A stretch of DNA of 64,000 nt from Streptomyces vilmorinianum (GTDB lineage: Bacteria; Actinomycetota; Actinomycetes; Streptomycetales; Streptomycetaceae): NCBI RefSeq assembly GCF_005517195.1, contig NZ_CP040244.1:3180001-3244000 (forward strand), written 5' to 3'. Shown here one piece after another: positions 33,215 through 43,292 of the stretch. The position numbers and the translations under genes were made by a program. Under the pieces are notes generated by a model, which searched no databases, was not told the origin of the DNA, and was given only the letters and a program-made list of their open reading frames with translations. Position 1 is the first letter of the stretch. The number at the start of each line of letters is the position of its first letter.

Positions 33215-33901
33215 TCAGCCCGCCAGGGCCGAGCGCGCGACGGCCGGCGTCAGGATCGGTTCCGTCGGCGTGCCGAAGGGGACACCCTCGAGGCTCGTGC
33301 CGTGCGCGCCACCGAAGCGGGTGTGGCCGACGAACGGGCCCTCGGTGGTCGCGCCGTGGACGGCGTGCGAACGGGACGGGGCCGTCGCCGCGGGCATCGG
33401 CGCCGGAAGGGTGAACCAGACGACCTTCCCGGTCTCGCCGTGCGGGCGGATGCCCCAGCTCTCGCTGACCGCCTCGATGATGGCAAGGCCGCGGCCCGAG
33501 GTGGCGAACTCGTCGACGTCGCCGAGGTCCCTGGACCCCGGCCTGACGTCGACATCCGGTATCCGCGGGTCGTGGTCATGGACCGAGACCGTGAGACGGT
33601 CGAGGAGCAGCTCGATCTCGACGGTGCACATCTTGTCCGGCTGTGCGTGCCGGTGAACATTGGTCAGCAACTCGGTGACACCGAGCGCCGCATGGTCGAT
33701 CAACGCATCGAGGTGCCAGTAGCGCAGATGCGCCGATACGATTCTGCGGACCTGACCGATCCGCGACGGCAGGGCCTGGAGCTCCACCGTGCAGTGCCTG
33801 CTTGGCTCGCTGATCACGGCTGCGACTCCCCGAAGTAGGTCCGGAAGAAGACGAAGATTCGGATCTGTCATGCGGTACAGCAGGGCGGCGGGCTGGGTCA
33901 C
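33215..33901 (-). CDS. ATP-binding anti-sigma-type regulator (HATPase_c)
   Basis: About 228 residues with a GHKL ATPase of the RsbW/SpoIIAB-like type: N-box ELLTNVHRHAQPDKM, G-boxes DPRIPDVDV and TSGRGLAIIEAVSESWG. The C-terminal tail is His/Thr/Gly-rich. Streptomyces has many such proteins, which bind sigma or anti-anti-sigma factors. Start taken as GTG 33901 (VTQPAALLYRM); ATG 33871 or a longer form from 33967 are possible. No partner sigma factor is adjacent. Confidence 0.83.
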   Translation of the reverse strand: MTQPAALLYRMTDPNLRLLPDLLRGVAAVISEPSRHCTVELQALPSRIGQVRRIVSAHLRYWHLDALIDHAALGVTELLTNVHRHAQPDKMCTVEIELLLDRLTVSVHDHDPRIPDVDVRPGSRDLGDVDEFATSGRGLAIIEAVSESWGIRPHGETGKVVWFTLPAPMPAATAPSRSHAVHGATTEGPFVGHTRFGGAHGTSLEGVPFGTPTEPILTPAVARSALAG

Positions 33902-33931
33902 AGCGTCACCGCCGGTAAACCCTCGGTGAGG

Positions 33932-33949
33932 TGGTTCCAGCGTGAACCA
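33932..33949. promoter_or_regulatory. TGGTTC-n6-GAACCA inverted repeat
   Basis: A perfect 6-6-6 inverted repeat upstream of the anti-sigma-type gene. It is a possible operator; nothing further can be read. Confidence 0.35.
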
Positions 33950-34002
33950 GCTGTGACCGGCTCGCAACTCGCGGCGATCCGCCGCAGGTCACCGGCGTGT
34001 CA

Positions 34003-34305
34003 TCACTCCTTGGCCGCCCGCTTCAGCGCTTCGAGGAAGCGGCCGGGGCCCGACGCGCGGTCCCGGGGCCGGTCCATGGTCAGCCGGTAGCGCGTGCCGT
34101 TCACGGTCGCCACCGTCTCGTCCGGCTTGGCGAACCACGGCCGTCCCGCCCGGACCGAGCGCACGGGCGCGCTGTCGATCTCTCTGCCGTAACTGGTCAG
34201 CAGAGACAGCCGGCCGTCCTCGATCCGGACCTCGCCGGCTCGTGTCAGCGAGCGAGGCCAGCGCTCGATCCGTACGCCCGTGGCCGTGAACTCGGGCTCC
34301 GTCAT
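34003..34305 (-). CDS. Conserved hypothetical protein
   Basis: A 100-residue soluble protein: [20 protein letters not shown], then a predicted small beta-rich domain ([35 protein letters not shown]). No known catalytic motif and no membrane segment. It is divergent from the cysteine-synthase-like gene, with about 180 bp between. I do not recognise the family; frame quality and length support a real gene. Confidence 0.75.
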   Translation of the reverse strand: MTEPEFTATGVRIERWPRSLTRAGEVRIEDGRLSLLTSYGREIDSAPVRSVRAGRPWFAKPDETVATVNGTRYRLTMDRPRDRASGPGRFLEALKRAAKE

Positions 34306-34481
34306 GTCGCTCCGCCCCCTTCGCGCCGGTTGCTCCGACCAGTGTGCCGGGCAGGCCGCGACTGCACCAGGGGTCCTTCTGCAAGGGACTCCTATGGACC
34401 CCCAAAGCGAATGTTTGCGCAGGTGAGGGAGTTATCGTCATCAGTGGGGGCCGATGTGGGGAAGACCGGGAAGAGGCACGC

Positions 34482-35660
34482 ATGAGCACCACGGAGAACA
34501 CCGCGGCACGCACCGTGGAAGGCGCCGCTACGGGCGCCGCGACGGGCACCGCGCCGCGGGCCGCCGTGACCGTCGACGTCGACCGCAGCGACCCGGCGTA
34601 CCGTGCGTGGCTCAAGGACGCCGTCCGTAAGGTGCAGGCCGACGCCAACCGCTCCGCCGACACCCACCTGCTGCGCTTCCCGCTCCCCGAGAAGTGGGGC
34701 ATCGACCTCTACCTCAAGGACGAGTCGACCCACCCCACCGGCAGCCTCAAGCACCGCCTCGCCCGCTCGCTCTTCCTCTACGGCCTGTGCAACGGCTGGA
34801 TCCGGCCCGGCAAGCCCGTCATCGAGGCGTCCAGCGGCTCGACGGCCGTCTCCGAGGCGTACTTCGCCAAGCTGATCGGGGTGCCCTTCATCGCCGTGAT
34901 GCCCCGCACCACCAGCCCGGAGAAGTGCCGGCTGATCGAGTTCCACGGCGGGCAGTGCCACTTCGTCGACGACTCGCGCAAGATGTACGAGGAGTCCGCG
35001 GCCCTCGCCGAGCGCACCGGCGGGCACTACATGGACCAGTTCACCTACGCGGAGCGGGCCACCGACTGGCGGGGCAACAACAACATCGCCGAATCGATGT
35101 ACCAGCAGCTGAAGTTGGAGCGCTACCCCGAGCCGACGTGGATCGTCGCCACCGCGGGGACGGGCGGCACCTCGGCGACGATCGCCCGCTATGTGCACTA
35201 CATGCAGCACGACACCCGTATCTGTGTCGCCGACCCGGAGAACTCCTGCTTCTTCGACGGCTGGACCAACAACGACCCCCTGGCGACCTCCGACTGCGGT
35301 TCGCGTATCGAGGGCATCGGCCGGCCCCGTATGGAGCCCAGTTTCGTCCCCGGCGCCATCGACCGGATGATGAAGGTCCCGGACGCCGCCAGCGTGGCCG
35401 CCGTCCGTGCGCTGGAGGCGGCGATCGGCCGCAAGGCGGGCGGTTCCACCGGTACGGGACTGTGGAGCGCGCTGAAGATCGTCGCCGAGATGGTCGGACA
35501 GGGCCGCACCGGCAGCGTCGTGACCCTCATCTGCGACCCGGGCGACCGGTACCTCGACAAGTACTACTCGGACGCCTGGCTGGCCGAACAGGGCCTGGAC
35601 ATCTCGCCCTACGCCGCCGCTATCGACCGGTTCCTGGAGACGGGAGCCTGGCCGGAGTGA
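34482..35660 (+). CDS. PLP-dependent cysteine synthase family protein
   Basis: A 392-residue fold-type II PLP enzyme. The Schiff-base Lys is in [13 protein letters not shown], the substrate loop is [12 protein letters not shown], and the phosphate loop is [15 protein letters not shown] roughly 30-residue Thr/Ala-rich leader precedes the core. Relatives make cysteine or beta-substituted alanines from O-acetylserine or cystathionine; the [20 protein letters not shown] segment is typical of the long actinobacterial branch. The ATG at 34482 follows GGAAGAGGC. Its end overlaps the convergent SRPBCC gene by 41 bases. Confidence 0.9.
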   Translation: MSTTENTAARTVEGAATGAATGTAPRAAVTVDVDRSDPAYRAWLKDAVRKVQADANRSADTHLLRFPLPEKWGIDLYLKDESTHPTGSLKHRLARSLFLYGLCNGWIRPGKPVIEASSGSTAVSEAYFAKLIGVPFIAVMPRTTSPEKCRLIEFHGGQCHFVDDSRKMYEESAALAERTGGHYMDQFTYAERATDWRGNNNIAESMYQQLKLERYPEPTWIVATAGTGGTSATIARYVHYMQHDTRICVADPENSCFFDGWTNNDPLATSDCGSRIEGIGRPRMEPSFVPGAIDRMMKVPDAASVAAVRALEAAIGRKAGGSTGTGLWSALKIVAEMVGQGRTGSVVTLICDPGDRYLDKYYSDAWLAEQGLDISPYAAAIDRFLETGAWPE

Positions 35661-36120
35661 GCCGCCGGTCCAGTCGGCGCATCGCGTCGCGGAAGGACTT
35701 CCCGACGCCCGGGCGGGCGAGGCGCATCGCGAGGAGGCAGGGGCCGGCGCCGTCGACCGCCATCGTCCAGCGCACCCGGGTGCCCGTGCCGACGGGCGAG
35801 AGGACCCACTCCTCCAGCATGGCCCGCACCCCCGGCGCGTTGGTCTCGTCGATCCGGTACGCGTAGCGGGTGTCCGGGTCGCGGACCAGGACCGTCTCCT
35901 GGAACGCGACCCCGCCCCGCAGCCGGACCGCCCGCCCGGCGCCGTCACCGGTCGGGGTCGCGGAGGTGACGGCCGTGAACCACGCGGGCATGCTGCCCAG
36001 CTCCACCGCGAGCGAGCGGAAGACGGCGGAGGGCGGGGCCGCCATGTCGGCCGTGAACGCCAGGCGCACGGGCGCGGAGGTGACGAAGTCGAGCTCCACG
36101 GGCCTGAGTCGGTGTGCCAT
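35620..36120 (-). CDS. SRPBCC family protein (1)
   Basis: A 166-residue START/polyketide-cyclase-like helix-grip protein: [31 protein letters not shown] start, [12 protein letters not shown] strand, and a C-terminal helix [15 protein letters not shown]. Such proteins bind hydrophobic ligands; many are accessory proteins without catalysis. A palindrome lies 46 bases upstream of its start. It overlaps the convergent cysteine-synthase-like gene. Confidence 0.85.
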   Translation of the reverse strand: MAHRLRPVELDFVTSAPVRLAFTADMAAPPSAVFRSLAVELGSMPAWFTAVTSATPTGDGAGRAVRLRGGVAFQETVLVRDPDTRYAYRIDETNAPGVRAMLEEWVLSPVGTGTRVRWTMAVDGAGPCLLAMRLARPGVGKSFRDAMRRLDRRLTPARLPSPGTGR

Positions 36121-36165
36121 GGACGTACCTCCCGAGGCGCGGATCTGGGGTGGCGCACACCCTAG

Positions 36166-36180
36166 CTGACGTACTGTCAG
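36166..36180. promoter_or_regulatory. CTGAC-n5-GTCAG inverted repeat
   Basis: CTGACGTACTGTCAG is a perfect 5-5-5 inverted repeat in the space between the two SRPBCC genes. TGACnnnnnGTCA sites of this form are common TetR operators, but no TetR gene is adjacent. Confidence 0.4.
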
Positions 36181-36190
36181 AATCCCACCG

Positions 36191-36625
36191 TCAGATGCCC
36201 AGCAGTCGGTCCATCGCCCGTCCGAACAACCACCGCCCGGCCAGAGCCAGTACGGGATCGAGTAGGCCCGGCACCCCGCGTACCCGCAGCTCCTCCACCC
36301 ACACCGCGCGCGTGCCGCCGGACGTCTCGTACACCTCGATCAGGGCCCGGCCGAGCACCACGCGTCCCCGTTTCTCCAGCCGGCACCGCCCGGGCCGTCC
36401 CGCCGACGGGGGTTCCCAGCCCACGACCTCCATCGGATCGTCGACGGCGAGCCGCCCCACACCGGTACGGGCCACGAAACGGGTTCCCAGACCCGTGGGC
36501 CCGGGGGAGAGCACCCGGGCCCGGGTGAGCGGAACCTGCCGGCCGTGCGCGGCGAAGTCGGTGAGCCGCCGCCACACCTCCTCGACCGGCAGGGCCGAGG
36601 AGCGGTCGACACGGAAGAGGCTCAC
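36191..36625 (-). CDS. SRPBCC family protein (2)
   Basis: A 144-residue SRPBCC/helix-grip protein: MSLFRVDRSSALPVEEVWRR, the strand TRAVWVEELRV, and a C-terminal helix LALAGRWLFGRAMDRLLGI. The GTG start at 36625 overlaps the DeoR stop (GTGA), so it is translationally coupled to that regulator. The two SRPBCC proteins are not identical; the second may have a distinct ligand. Start choice depends on this overlap and is favoured over a longer upstream frame that runs through the DeoR gene. Confidence 0.82.
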   Translation of the reverse strand: MSLFRVDRSSALPVEEVWRRLTDFAAHGRQVPLTRARVLSPGPTGLGTRFVARTGVGRLAVDDPMEVVGWEPPSAGRPGRCRLEKRGRVVLGRALIEVYETSGGTRAVWVEELRVRGVPGLLDPVLALAGRWLFGRAMDRLLGI

Positions 36626-37467
36626 ACCTCGTCGCCCTCGCCCTCGTCCTCGCCCGCCACCACCAGGCCCGGAAGGTGCTCCGTCATCTCCTCCCGGATC
36701 TGCGGCGACAGCCCCGCGTCCGTCACCAGCGTGTCCACCTCGTCGAGCCGCGCGAAGGAACTCAGCCCCACCGTCCCCCACTTGGTGTGATCCGCGACCA
36801 CGACCACCCGGCGGGCCGACCGCATCAGGCGCCGGTTCGTCTCCGCCTCGGCGAGATTCGGCGTCGAGAGCCCCGCCTCCACCGAGATCCCGTGCACCCC
36901 GAGGAAGAGCACATCGAAGTGGAGCGCGCGGATCGACTGGTCGGCCACCGGCCCCACCAGCGCGTCCGAAGGCGTCCGCACCCCGCCCGTGAGCACCACG
37001 GTGGCCGCACCCGGCCGCGGCTCTCCCGAACCCCCGGGGTGCTGGGCCGTGTGGAAGACATCGGCGACCCGTACGGAATTGGTCACCACCGTCAGATCCG
37101 GCACGTCCAGCAGATGCCCGGCGAGCGCGAACGTCGTCGTACCGCCCGACAGCGCGATCGCCGAACCGGGCGCCACCATCCGCGCCGCCGTCCGGGCGAT
37201 CTCCTCCTTCGCGCCCAGCTCGAGCGCGGACTTGGCCTCGAACCCCGGCTCGTGCGAACTCGTCTCGGCCACCGGCACCGCGCCGCCGTGCACCTTCTCG
37301 ACGACACCCTGGCGGGCCAGCGCGTCCAGGTCCCGGCGGACCGTCATGTCCGAGACGTTGAGCCGCCGTGTCAGCTCATTGACCCGTACACCGCCGCGCC
37401 GCCGCACCTCGTCCAGAATGAGGGCGCGCCGCTGCTCCGCGAGGAGATTCTGATGGTCGCTCACCAC
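36622..37467 (-). CDS. DeoR/GlpR family transcriptional regulator
   Basis: A 281-residue DeoR regulator. The N-terminal helix-turn-helix is RRRGGVRVNELTRRLNVSDM with TVRRDLDAL; the C-terminal DeoR sensor domain (about 85-250) has GSAIALSGGTTTFALA and VVTNSVRVADVF and binds a phosphosugar. A DEGEGDEV acidic tail ends the protein. The GTG at 37467 follows AAGGACCGG. It overlaps an SRPBCC gene by four bases, an unusual partner for a sugar regulator. It is divergent from the membrane hydrolase. Confidence 0.91.
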   Translation of the reverse strand: MVSDHQNLLAEQRRALILDEVRRRGGVRVNELTRRLNVSDMTVRRDLDALARQGVVEKVHGGAVPVAETSSHEPGFEAKSALELGAKEEIARTAARMVAPGSAIALSGGTTTFALAGHLLDVPDLTVVTNSVRVADVFHTAQHPGGSGEPRPGAATVVLTGGVRTPSDALVGPVADQSIRALHFDVLFLGVHGISVEAGLSTPNLAEAETNRRLMRSARRVVVVADHTKWGTVGLSSFARLDEVDTLVTDAGLSPQIREEMTEHLPGLVVAGEDEGEGDEV

Positions 37468-37482
37468 CGGGGCCGGTCCTTC

Positions 37483-37501
37483 CGAAGGGAACAGGGGGAT
37501 G
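37483..37501 (+). repeat. 19-bp sequence shared with 50133-50151
   Basis: CGAAGGGAACAGGGGGATG occurs identically here and at 50133-50151, each upstream of a plus-strand membrane protein gene (hydrolase and Lnt). It contains GGAAC, the -35 core of ECF sigma promoters. It could be a shared promoter element or coincidence. Confidence 0.55.
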
Positions 37502-37599
37502 CAGGTCGGATTCCGTGAGAGACCGTGCACGGGCGCACGGCCTTCCGCGATCCTGTTGCCTGCCGTCGAATCCTCCCACCCAGAGAGCGAGACACCGAA

Positions 37600-40050
37600 G
37601 TGTCCCCTGCCACACCTGCCCCGAAGAGCGGAGGCGCGGCGCTCGAACTTCTCGTCCACGGTGTCGGCGGGGCCACGCCGCAGGACATGCTGGGCGACCC
37701 GCGGACGGTACGCGTCACGGGCGACACGACCGCCGCCGTCTACCGCCGCACCGACGACGTCGACGCGGAGGACCACCCCGAGCGCTACGCCGAACGGCCC
37801 GTCCCCGAGGCGTACTGCTGGTCCAACCTCACCTCCGGCAACGGCGCCCGCGCCCTGTGGCTGCTGCTCCTGCCCTTCATGGTCGCCAATCTCGCTCACT
37901 GGATGCGCCCGCCGGCCAAGGGGCGCCCCAGTCTGCTCCGGCTGTACGGGGTGCTCGTGCGGCTCGTGGCCCTCACGCTCACCGTGCTGCTCACCGCCGC
38001 CGCGTGCGAGGTCGCGCTCGATCTGACGGCCTGGCAGTGCGCCGGCTCGGCGGCCTGCGCCGAGGACCGCTCCTGGCTCGGCTTCCTCTCGGCCGAACGG
38101 GGCGGCTGGTGGTCCCAGCCCGGCCGCCGGCTCGCGCTCGCCGCCGTCGTCCCGGCCGCGCTCGTCGGGCTGCTGTGGTACCTCTCCAACCGGACGTGGA
38201 GCGCGTACGAGGCCCAGCGCCCGCCCACCGGGTACGACGACGCTCCCGCCGAGGCCTCCGACACCGAGAACCCCGACACCGAGGCCTCCGACACCGAGAA
38301 CCCCGACACCGAGAGCGCCGACTCCGAGGAGCTCTGCGAACCCGGCGAACCCCGCCCCGCCCTCGGCCGCCCCGGCTTCTGGTACGGCAGGCGCCTCGTC
38401 GCCCGGCTGCGCGCCGCCCACACCGCCGCGGGCTTCCTGACCGTCGCCGCGGCCGTCACCGGCGCCGCCGCCCGACACGACCGGGACGCGCCCGGCGCGC
38501 CGCCCGAAGCCTTCGGCTGGGCCCTCGAGTCCGGCTTCGTCGTGCTCGCCGCCGTCGTCCTCTGGGTCGTCTGCCGACGCGGCCGCAGCGAGAAGCGCCT
38601 CGACCTGCGGCTCGAACGGGCACTGGTCTCCTGGCTCCCGGGCGCATCCCTCGTCCTGCTCGCCCTCGCCGTCCTGCACGCCGGCTGGTCCCGCCCCGAC
38701 TGGCGCTCCACCGGCACCCTGCCCGGCGACGCCGCCTTCGGCGTCCTGACCCTGGCCCAGGGCGGCCTCGTCGTCGCGCTCGGCGCGGTCGCCCTGCTCC
38801 TGCACCGCCCCCACCGCGACCCCCGCACCGCCCTGTACGGGCTCGGCGGCCCCGCCGTCGCCATGCTCGCCTGCGCCCTGGGCGGCGTGATGTCCGGCGG
38901 TGTCGCCCAGCGCGTCGCCGACTGGCTGGACGGACCCGGCACCCCCGGCATGGGGGCGGGCTCGCCCGTCGCCCCGCCCGTGCTGCTGAGCTGGCAGGCC
39001 TCCGTCATCCCCGTCCTGCTCCTGATGCTGCTCGCGCCGGCCGTCTTCCTCGCCGTACGGACCGCCCGCGCCGCGCGCCGCCTCGGACCCGTCGTCGAGG
39101 CCGAGTACGGCACCGACGACCCGGACCCCGTTCGTACCGGAAGGATCGCCGCCGGGCGGGCCACCGCCGAACTCACCGACGCCGCCCCCGCCCTCGTCGG
39201 CATCGTCTCCGGCGCCACCCTGCTGCTCGGCGCCGGCGCCGTGGCCGGCGCCTGGCTCAGCGGCAACGTTCCCGGCCGGGCCTTCGACGGCGCCCACCCC
39301 GCGGTCGCGTCCGCCGCCGCCACCGCCCAGTCCCTGGGCTCCTGGATGATCGGCTTCGGCTTCCTGCTCTTCGTCACCTGGGGCCGCCGCGCCTACAAGG
39401 ACGCCTCCGCCCGCCGCACCATCGGCATCCTCTGGGACGTCGGCACCTTCTGGCCGCGCGCCGCGCACCCCTTCGCCCCGCCCTGCTACGCCGAACGGGC
39501 CGTCCCCGACCTCACCTGGCGGATGAGCTCCTGGACCCGGCACACCGGCGGCCGGCTCGTCATCTCCGGCCACTCCCAGGGCAGCGTGCTCGCCGCGGCC
39601 GCCGTCTGGCAGCTGCCGCCCCCGACCCGGCGCAGAGTCGCGCTGCTGACCTACGGATCCCCGCTCGAGCGGCTCTACGGGCGCTGGTTCCCCGCCTACT
39701 TCGGGCCCGGACCGCTGCGCGCCCTGTACGGCACGGTCCACTGCTGGAGCAACCTCCACCGGGCCACCGACCCGATAGGCGGGCCGGTACGGGTGCCCGC
39801 CGAGGGCGACAAGCCGGCCGTCGACCGGGCCGTCCTGCTGGACCCGCTCGTCTACGGCCGCACCCCCGCCCACCCGCTGCCCGAGCCGGTCCTGGGCCAC
39901 TCCGACTACCAGGCCGACCCGGCGTTCGCCGCCGAACGCTCCGTACTCCTGGACCGGTTGCCGCCCGCTCTGCCCCGCCAGCGCGTCGGCGCGACCGACG
40001 ACCAGGCGGATCAGGCGGATCAGGGGAGTTCGGGCAGATCCTCCGGGTAG
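37600..40050 (+). CDS. Multi-pass membrane protein with serine-hydrolase motif
   Basis: An 816-residue protein. The N-terminal part has [18 protein letters not shown], the opening strand of an alpha/beta hydrolase; many membrane helices follow ([42 protein letters not shown] and others). Near the C-terminus [18 protein letters not shown] gives the nucleophile Ser in GHSQG. So a lipase-like catalytic unit is split around a large membrane domain. GTG 37600 was chosen as start. A 30-bp duplication lies in the linker, and the end overlaps the convergent beta-helix/AAA gene by 31 bases. Confidence 0.82.
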   Translation: MSPATPAPKSGGAALELLVHGVGGATPQDMLGDPRTVRVTGDTTAAVYRRTDDVDAEDHPERYAERPVPEAYCWSNLTSGNGARALWLLLLPFMVANLAHWMRPPAKGRPSLLRLYGVLVRLVALTLTVLLTAAACEVALDLTAWQCAGSAACAEDRSWLGFLSAERGGWWSQPGRRLALAAVVPAALVGLLWYLSNRTWSAYEAQRPPTGYDDAPAEASDTENPDTEASDTENPDTESADSEELCEPGEPRPALGRPGFWYGRRLVARLRAAHTAAGFLTVAAAVTGAAARHDRDAPGAPPEAFGWALESGFVVLAAVVLWVVCRRGRSEKRLDLRLERALVSWLPGASLVLLALAVLHAGWSRPDWRSTGTLPGDAAFGVLTLAQGGLVVALGAVALLLHRPHRDPRTALYGLGGPAVAMLACALGGVMSGGVAQRVADWLDGPGTPGMGAGSPVAPPVLLSWQASVIPVLLLMLLAPAVFLAVRTARAARRLGPVVEAEYGTDDPDPVRTGRIAAGRATAELTDAAPALVGIVSGATLLLGAGAVAGAWLSGNVPGRAFDGAHPAVASAAATAQSLGSWMIGFGFLLFVTWGRRAYKDASARRTIGILWDVGTFWPRAAHPFAPPCYAERAVPDLTWRMSSWTRHTGGRLVISGHSQGSVLAAAAVWQLPPPTRRRVALLTYGSPLERLYGRWFPAYFGPGPLRALYGTVHCWSNLHRATDPIGGPVRVPAEGDKPAVDRAVLLDPLVYGRTPAHPLPEPVLGHSDYQADPAFAAERSVLLDRLPPALPRQRVGATDDQADQADQGSSGRSSG
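38251..38310 (+). repeat. Exact 30-bp coding duplication
   Basis: 38251-38280 and 38281-38310 are identical and encode [10 protein letters not shown] twice in a hydrophilic linker of the membrane hydrolase. Identity at synonymous sites indicates a recent slip duplication. Confidence 0.9.
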
Positions 40051-42455
40051 AGCAGGGTCAGGTCGTCCGTGCTCGCCTCGGCGAGCACGGCGACCCGGCC
40101 GGCGTGCCGCTCCACCATCGACTCGAACGTCTGGCGCGCGGTACGACCGTTGCCGAACGCCGGGCCCTTCGGAAGCTCGGTGAAGAACTTCCGCAGTGCC
40201 TCGTCCGTGCCCGGCGCGAGCCGGTACTCGTGCTCCTCCGCCTGCTGCTCCACGATCCGCAGCAGCTCGTCCGGCACGTAGTCGCTGAAGGTGATGGTCC
40301 GTGAGAAACGGGACGCCACACCGGGGTTGACGGTCAGGAAGCGCTGCATCTCGGCCGTGTAGCCCGCGACGATCACCACCACCGCGTCCCGGTGGTCCTC
40401 CATCAGCTTCACCAGCGTGTCGATCGCCTCGCGCCCGAAGTCCCGCCCGGAGTCCTCCGGCGACAGCGCGTACGCCTCGTCGACGAACAGCACCCCGCCG
40501 CGGGCCCGGTCGAACGCCTCCTGCGTCCGGATCGCGGTCGAGCCGATGTGCTCGCCGACCAGGTCGACGCGGGAGACCTCGACCAGATGCCCGCGCTCCA
40601 GGACGCCGAGCGAGGCGAGGATCTCGCCGTACAGCCGGGCCACGGTCGTCTTGCCCGTGCCCGGGTTGCCGGTGAAGACCAGATGGCGGCGCACCGAGGC
40701 GGCCTTGAGGCCCGCCTCCTGCCGCCTGCGGCCGACCTCGATCATGTTGGTGAGCGTGCGCACCTCGTGCTTGACGCTCTCCAGGCCCACCAGCGCGTCC
40801 AGTTCGCCGAGGACGTCCTTCGAGGAGCGTGCCGTCGGCGCCGGTTCGGGGGGCGCCACGGCCGCGGGCGCCAGGGCCATGGGCGGCGCGGCGGCGGGGG
40901 AGCGCGGCGCGGGAACCGTACCGAGCAGGCCTCCGTGCTGCGTCGCCGTCAGTACGGTCCCGGCGTCGGCGGCCGAAGCCGTCCGCACCCCGCTCTCGTC
41001 GCTCGTGCAGTCCTCCGCCACGGGTCCCTCGTCGGGGAACTCGTACCCCCCGCGCGCGCAGCGCTCCGTACGGCACGTGCGCAGGGTGGTGCGGCAGCCG
41101 TCCATCACATGGAAGCCGTAGCCGCCGCTCCCGGTCACCCGGCAGCCGTGGAACGAGCCCCGCCCCTCCGCGGAGACGTAGAACCCCGCCTCGGCGGGCG
41201 AGGTCACCGTGCACCGCTCGATCGTCGGGTCGGCGCCCTTGGTGACGATCACCCCGGTCTGCACGGCGTCGATCGTGCAGCCGCCGAGCGTCCCGCCGCT
41301 GCCGTGGTCCCGGAACCAGGCGCCCGTGGACGCCTCCCGGATCCGGCAGTCGTCGAGCTGCGCGGTCGCCCCGTCGCTCACCGACACGGCCGTGTTGCGC
41401 ACCTGCGAGAGATCGCTGTCGACGACGTCCACGCGCGAGCCGCGGTCGAGGACGAACAGCGCGTCCGGCACGTCGTGCACCCGGCACGCGTCGAGCACGG
41501 CGGTCGCCCCGTCGCTGATCCAGACCGCCGGGTAGTCGCCCGTACTGTCGTGGATCTCGCACTGGTTGGCGTCCACCCGGGTGCCGGGGTCCCACACCGA
41601 GAGCCCGTTGCGTCCGAAGCGGCGCACGGTCGAGCGGGTCAGCGTCAGCACGGAGCGCGAGCGCAGATCGATCGCGTTCTCGGGGATGTCGTGGATGTCG
41701 CAGTCGGAGAGGGTGAGGACCGCGTCCGTGTCGAGCGTGATGCCGTCGGCCGAGGTGCGGTGCACGGAGGAGTCGGTCAGATGGGCGGTGGCGCGGGACG
41801 CGATCTGCAGCCCGGCGCCCTTGATCTCGTAGATCTCGCAGCCGATGCCCTCCAGGGCGCTGCCCTCGCCGTTGACGGTGATCCCGGCGCCGGAGGCGTG
41901 ATGGACCCGGCAGCGTTCCAGACGCGGATGGGCGCCGCCGCGCACCGACACCCCGGACTGGCCCGCGGAAACGATCTCGCACTCCTCGAACACCCCGCCG
42001 GCGCCGTCGAGTACGGCGATGCCGACACCCGCCGGATTGTCGACCGTGCAGCGGCGGACGGTCGGCCTGGCCGCGCCGCGCACCTCGATCCCGGCGGCCG
42101 AACGCGTCACGATCCGCAGATCGAGCAGCTCCGGGGTGCCGTCCTCGACGAGCAGCGCGGGAGCGGCGGAGTCCTGCCCTTCCACGTGCAGGTCCTGCAC
42201 GGTCGCCGACGCCCGTACGGTCAGCGGCACGCCGTCCACCGGCGCGATCCGGACCGAACCGACACCGCCCTCGGGCCCCCGCAGGGTGACGGACCGTTGG
42301 ATGACGAGGTTCTCCCGGTAGGTGCCGGGCGCGACGGTGAGGACGTCACCGTCCCCCGCGGCCTCCAGGGCCGCGGCGAGGGAGGCGTACTCACCCGTGC
42401 GGCGCCGCCACCGCGATGTGCCGGTGTGCGTCACCTGGACCGTGCCCTGTGCCAT
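40020..42455 (-). CDS. Beta-helix repeat / AAA+ (CbxX/CfxQ-type) fusion
   Basis: An 811-residue protein. Residues about 20-480 are a right-handed parallel beta-helix, with PbH1-type repeats such as [18 protein letters not shown] and [18 protein letters not shown]; a Pro/Ala linker follows; residues about 545-790 are an AAA+ module with Walker A GNPGTGKT (near 595), Walker [12 protein letters not shown] and the sensor region [11 protein letters not shown]. CfxQ/EccA-type ATPases remodel partner proteins. No signal peptide is seen, so the helix should be cytoplasmic. Start ATG 42455; another ATG at 42479 is possible. No type VII genes are adjacent. Confidence 0.88.
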   Translation of the reverse strand: MAQGTVQVTHTGTSRWRRRTGEYASLAAALEAAGDGDVLTVAPGTYRENLVIQRSVTLRGPEGGVGSVRIAPVDGVPLTVRASATVQDLHVEGQDSAAPALLVEDGTPELLDLRIVTRSAAGIEVRGAARPTVRRCTVDNPAGVGIAVLDGAGGVFEECEIVSAGQSGVSVRGGAHPRLERCRVHHASGAGITVNGEGSALEGIGCEIYEIKGAGLQIASRATAHLTDSSVHRTSADGITLDTDAVLTLSDCDIHDIPENAIDLRSRSVLTLTRSTVRRFGRNGLSVWDPGTRVDANQCEIHDSTGDYPAVWISDGATAVLDACRVHDVPDALFVLDRGSRVDVVDSDLSQVRNTAVSVSDGATAQLDDCRIREASTGAWFRDHGSGGTLGGCTIDAVQTGVIVTKGADPTIERCTVTSPAEAGFYVSAEGRGSFHGCRVTGSGGYGFHVMDGCRTTLRTCRTERCARGGYEFPDEGPVAEDCTSDESGVRTASAADAGTVLTATQHGGLLGTVPAPRSPAAAPPMALAPAAVAPPEPAPTARSSKDVLGELDALVGLESVKHEVRTLTNMIEVGRRRQEAGLKAASVRRHLVFTGNPGTGKTTVARLYGEILASLGVLERGHLVEVSRVDLVGEHIGSTAIRTQEAFDRARGGVLFVDEAYALSPEDSGRDFGREAIDTLVKLMEDHRDAVVVIVAGYTAEMQRFLTVNPGVASRFSRTITFSDYVPDELLRIVEQQAEEHEYRLAPGTDEALRKFFTELPKGPAFGNGRTARQTFESMVERHAGRVAVLAEASTDDLTLLYPEDLPELP

Positions 42456-42537
42456 GGGTGTGCTCTGCCCCCGCCTCATGCGTCGCCGCTGATCCGATGC
42501 CCCACCGTAGCGCGCGCGACGCCGCGGGGTTGCCCGG

Positions 42538-43146
42538 TCAGCTGCCCGCGCCCGTACGCCCCCAGTCGGGACCGGCCTTGGCCCAGGCGCGGTCGAGGTG
42601 TTCGTACCGCCGGTGTACGAGCCGTCGTACGACCAGCCGCCTGGTCGCCTCGACGAAGACGGCCGCCAGGGACGCCGTGAAGAGCCCGACGATCATCGCG
42701 TGGGCGTGCGCCGTCTCGGGCCGCATCGGCGGGGTCACCTGGCGCCCGCCCGGATCGGTCCAGAGCGTGAAGGTGGCTCCGGGCTCGGCGAGCTCCCGCC
42801 GCATGGCCACCGTTCCCGTACGCGGCGTGCCGTCCGGCGCCGTCCAGCGTGCCACCACGGCGCGGCGGAGCTGCTGTTCGCCCCCGGACTCGGGGCTCTG
42901 GAGGCTCGGCGCCGGGGTCGCGGCGAGCCGCACCACCCGGGCCGTCGTCGGCTGCCGCTGCTCGATCTGGGTCTGGACGGCGCGCTGCAGGGAGGCGTCG
43001 GTCCGTGCGCCGGAGATCCAGCCGGCCGCCGGGACGGCGAGCGCGAGCAGCACGACGGCCGTGAGCGCGACCCATGCCTCGATCAGATCCGTGGGCCGGC
43101 GCAGGGGATTGTGGCGCCAGCGCCAGACTCCGGTGGCTGCTCGCAC
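42538..43146 (-). CDS. Rv1733c-type membrane protein
   Basis: A 202-residue protein with a short amphipathic start ([20 protein letters not shown]), a membrane helix ([18 protein letters not shown]), an extracytoplasmic domain and a second helix ([15 protein letters not shown]). The layout matches the actinobacterial Rv1733c family of unknown function. GTG 43146 is favoured because GAGGGGG precedes it at normal distance; GTG 43155 is the alternative. It is on the same strand as the beta-helix gene, 82 bases upstream of it. Confidence 0.85.
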   Translation of the reverse strand: MRAATGVWRWRHNPLRRPTDLIEAWVALTAVVLLALAVPAAGWISGARTDASLQRAVQTQIEQRQPTTARVVRLAATPAPSLQSPESGGEQQLRRAVVARWTAPDGTPRTGTVAMRRELAEPGATFTLWTDPGGRQVTPPMRPETAHAHAMIVGLFTASLAAVFVEATRRLVVRRLVHRRYEHLDRAWAKAGPDWGRTGAGS

Positions 43147-43292
43147 GCTCCACACCCCCTCGCTGTCCGTGGTTCTCCCAACGAGTCTGCCCCGGGGGCG
43201 GGTTCCCCGCCTGTCGGCGCGGCGAAGTGTGACGCGATCGCGGACCTGTGGCGGACGTGTGGCGGAGCTGTGCGTACCGGTCGGTGAACCTG

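Noticed and set aside
36622-41982. A 1786-codon minus-strand open frame
   Set aside because: It runs antisense through the membrane hydrolase gene and joins the real DeoR and beta-helix frames by chance. High GC removes stop codons; its residues are low-complexity Gly/Arg/Ala/Val.
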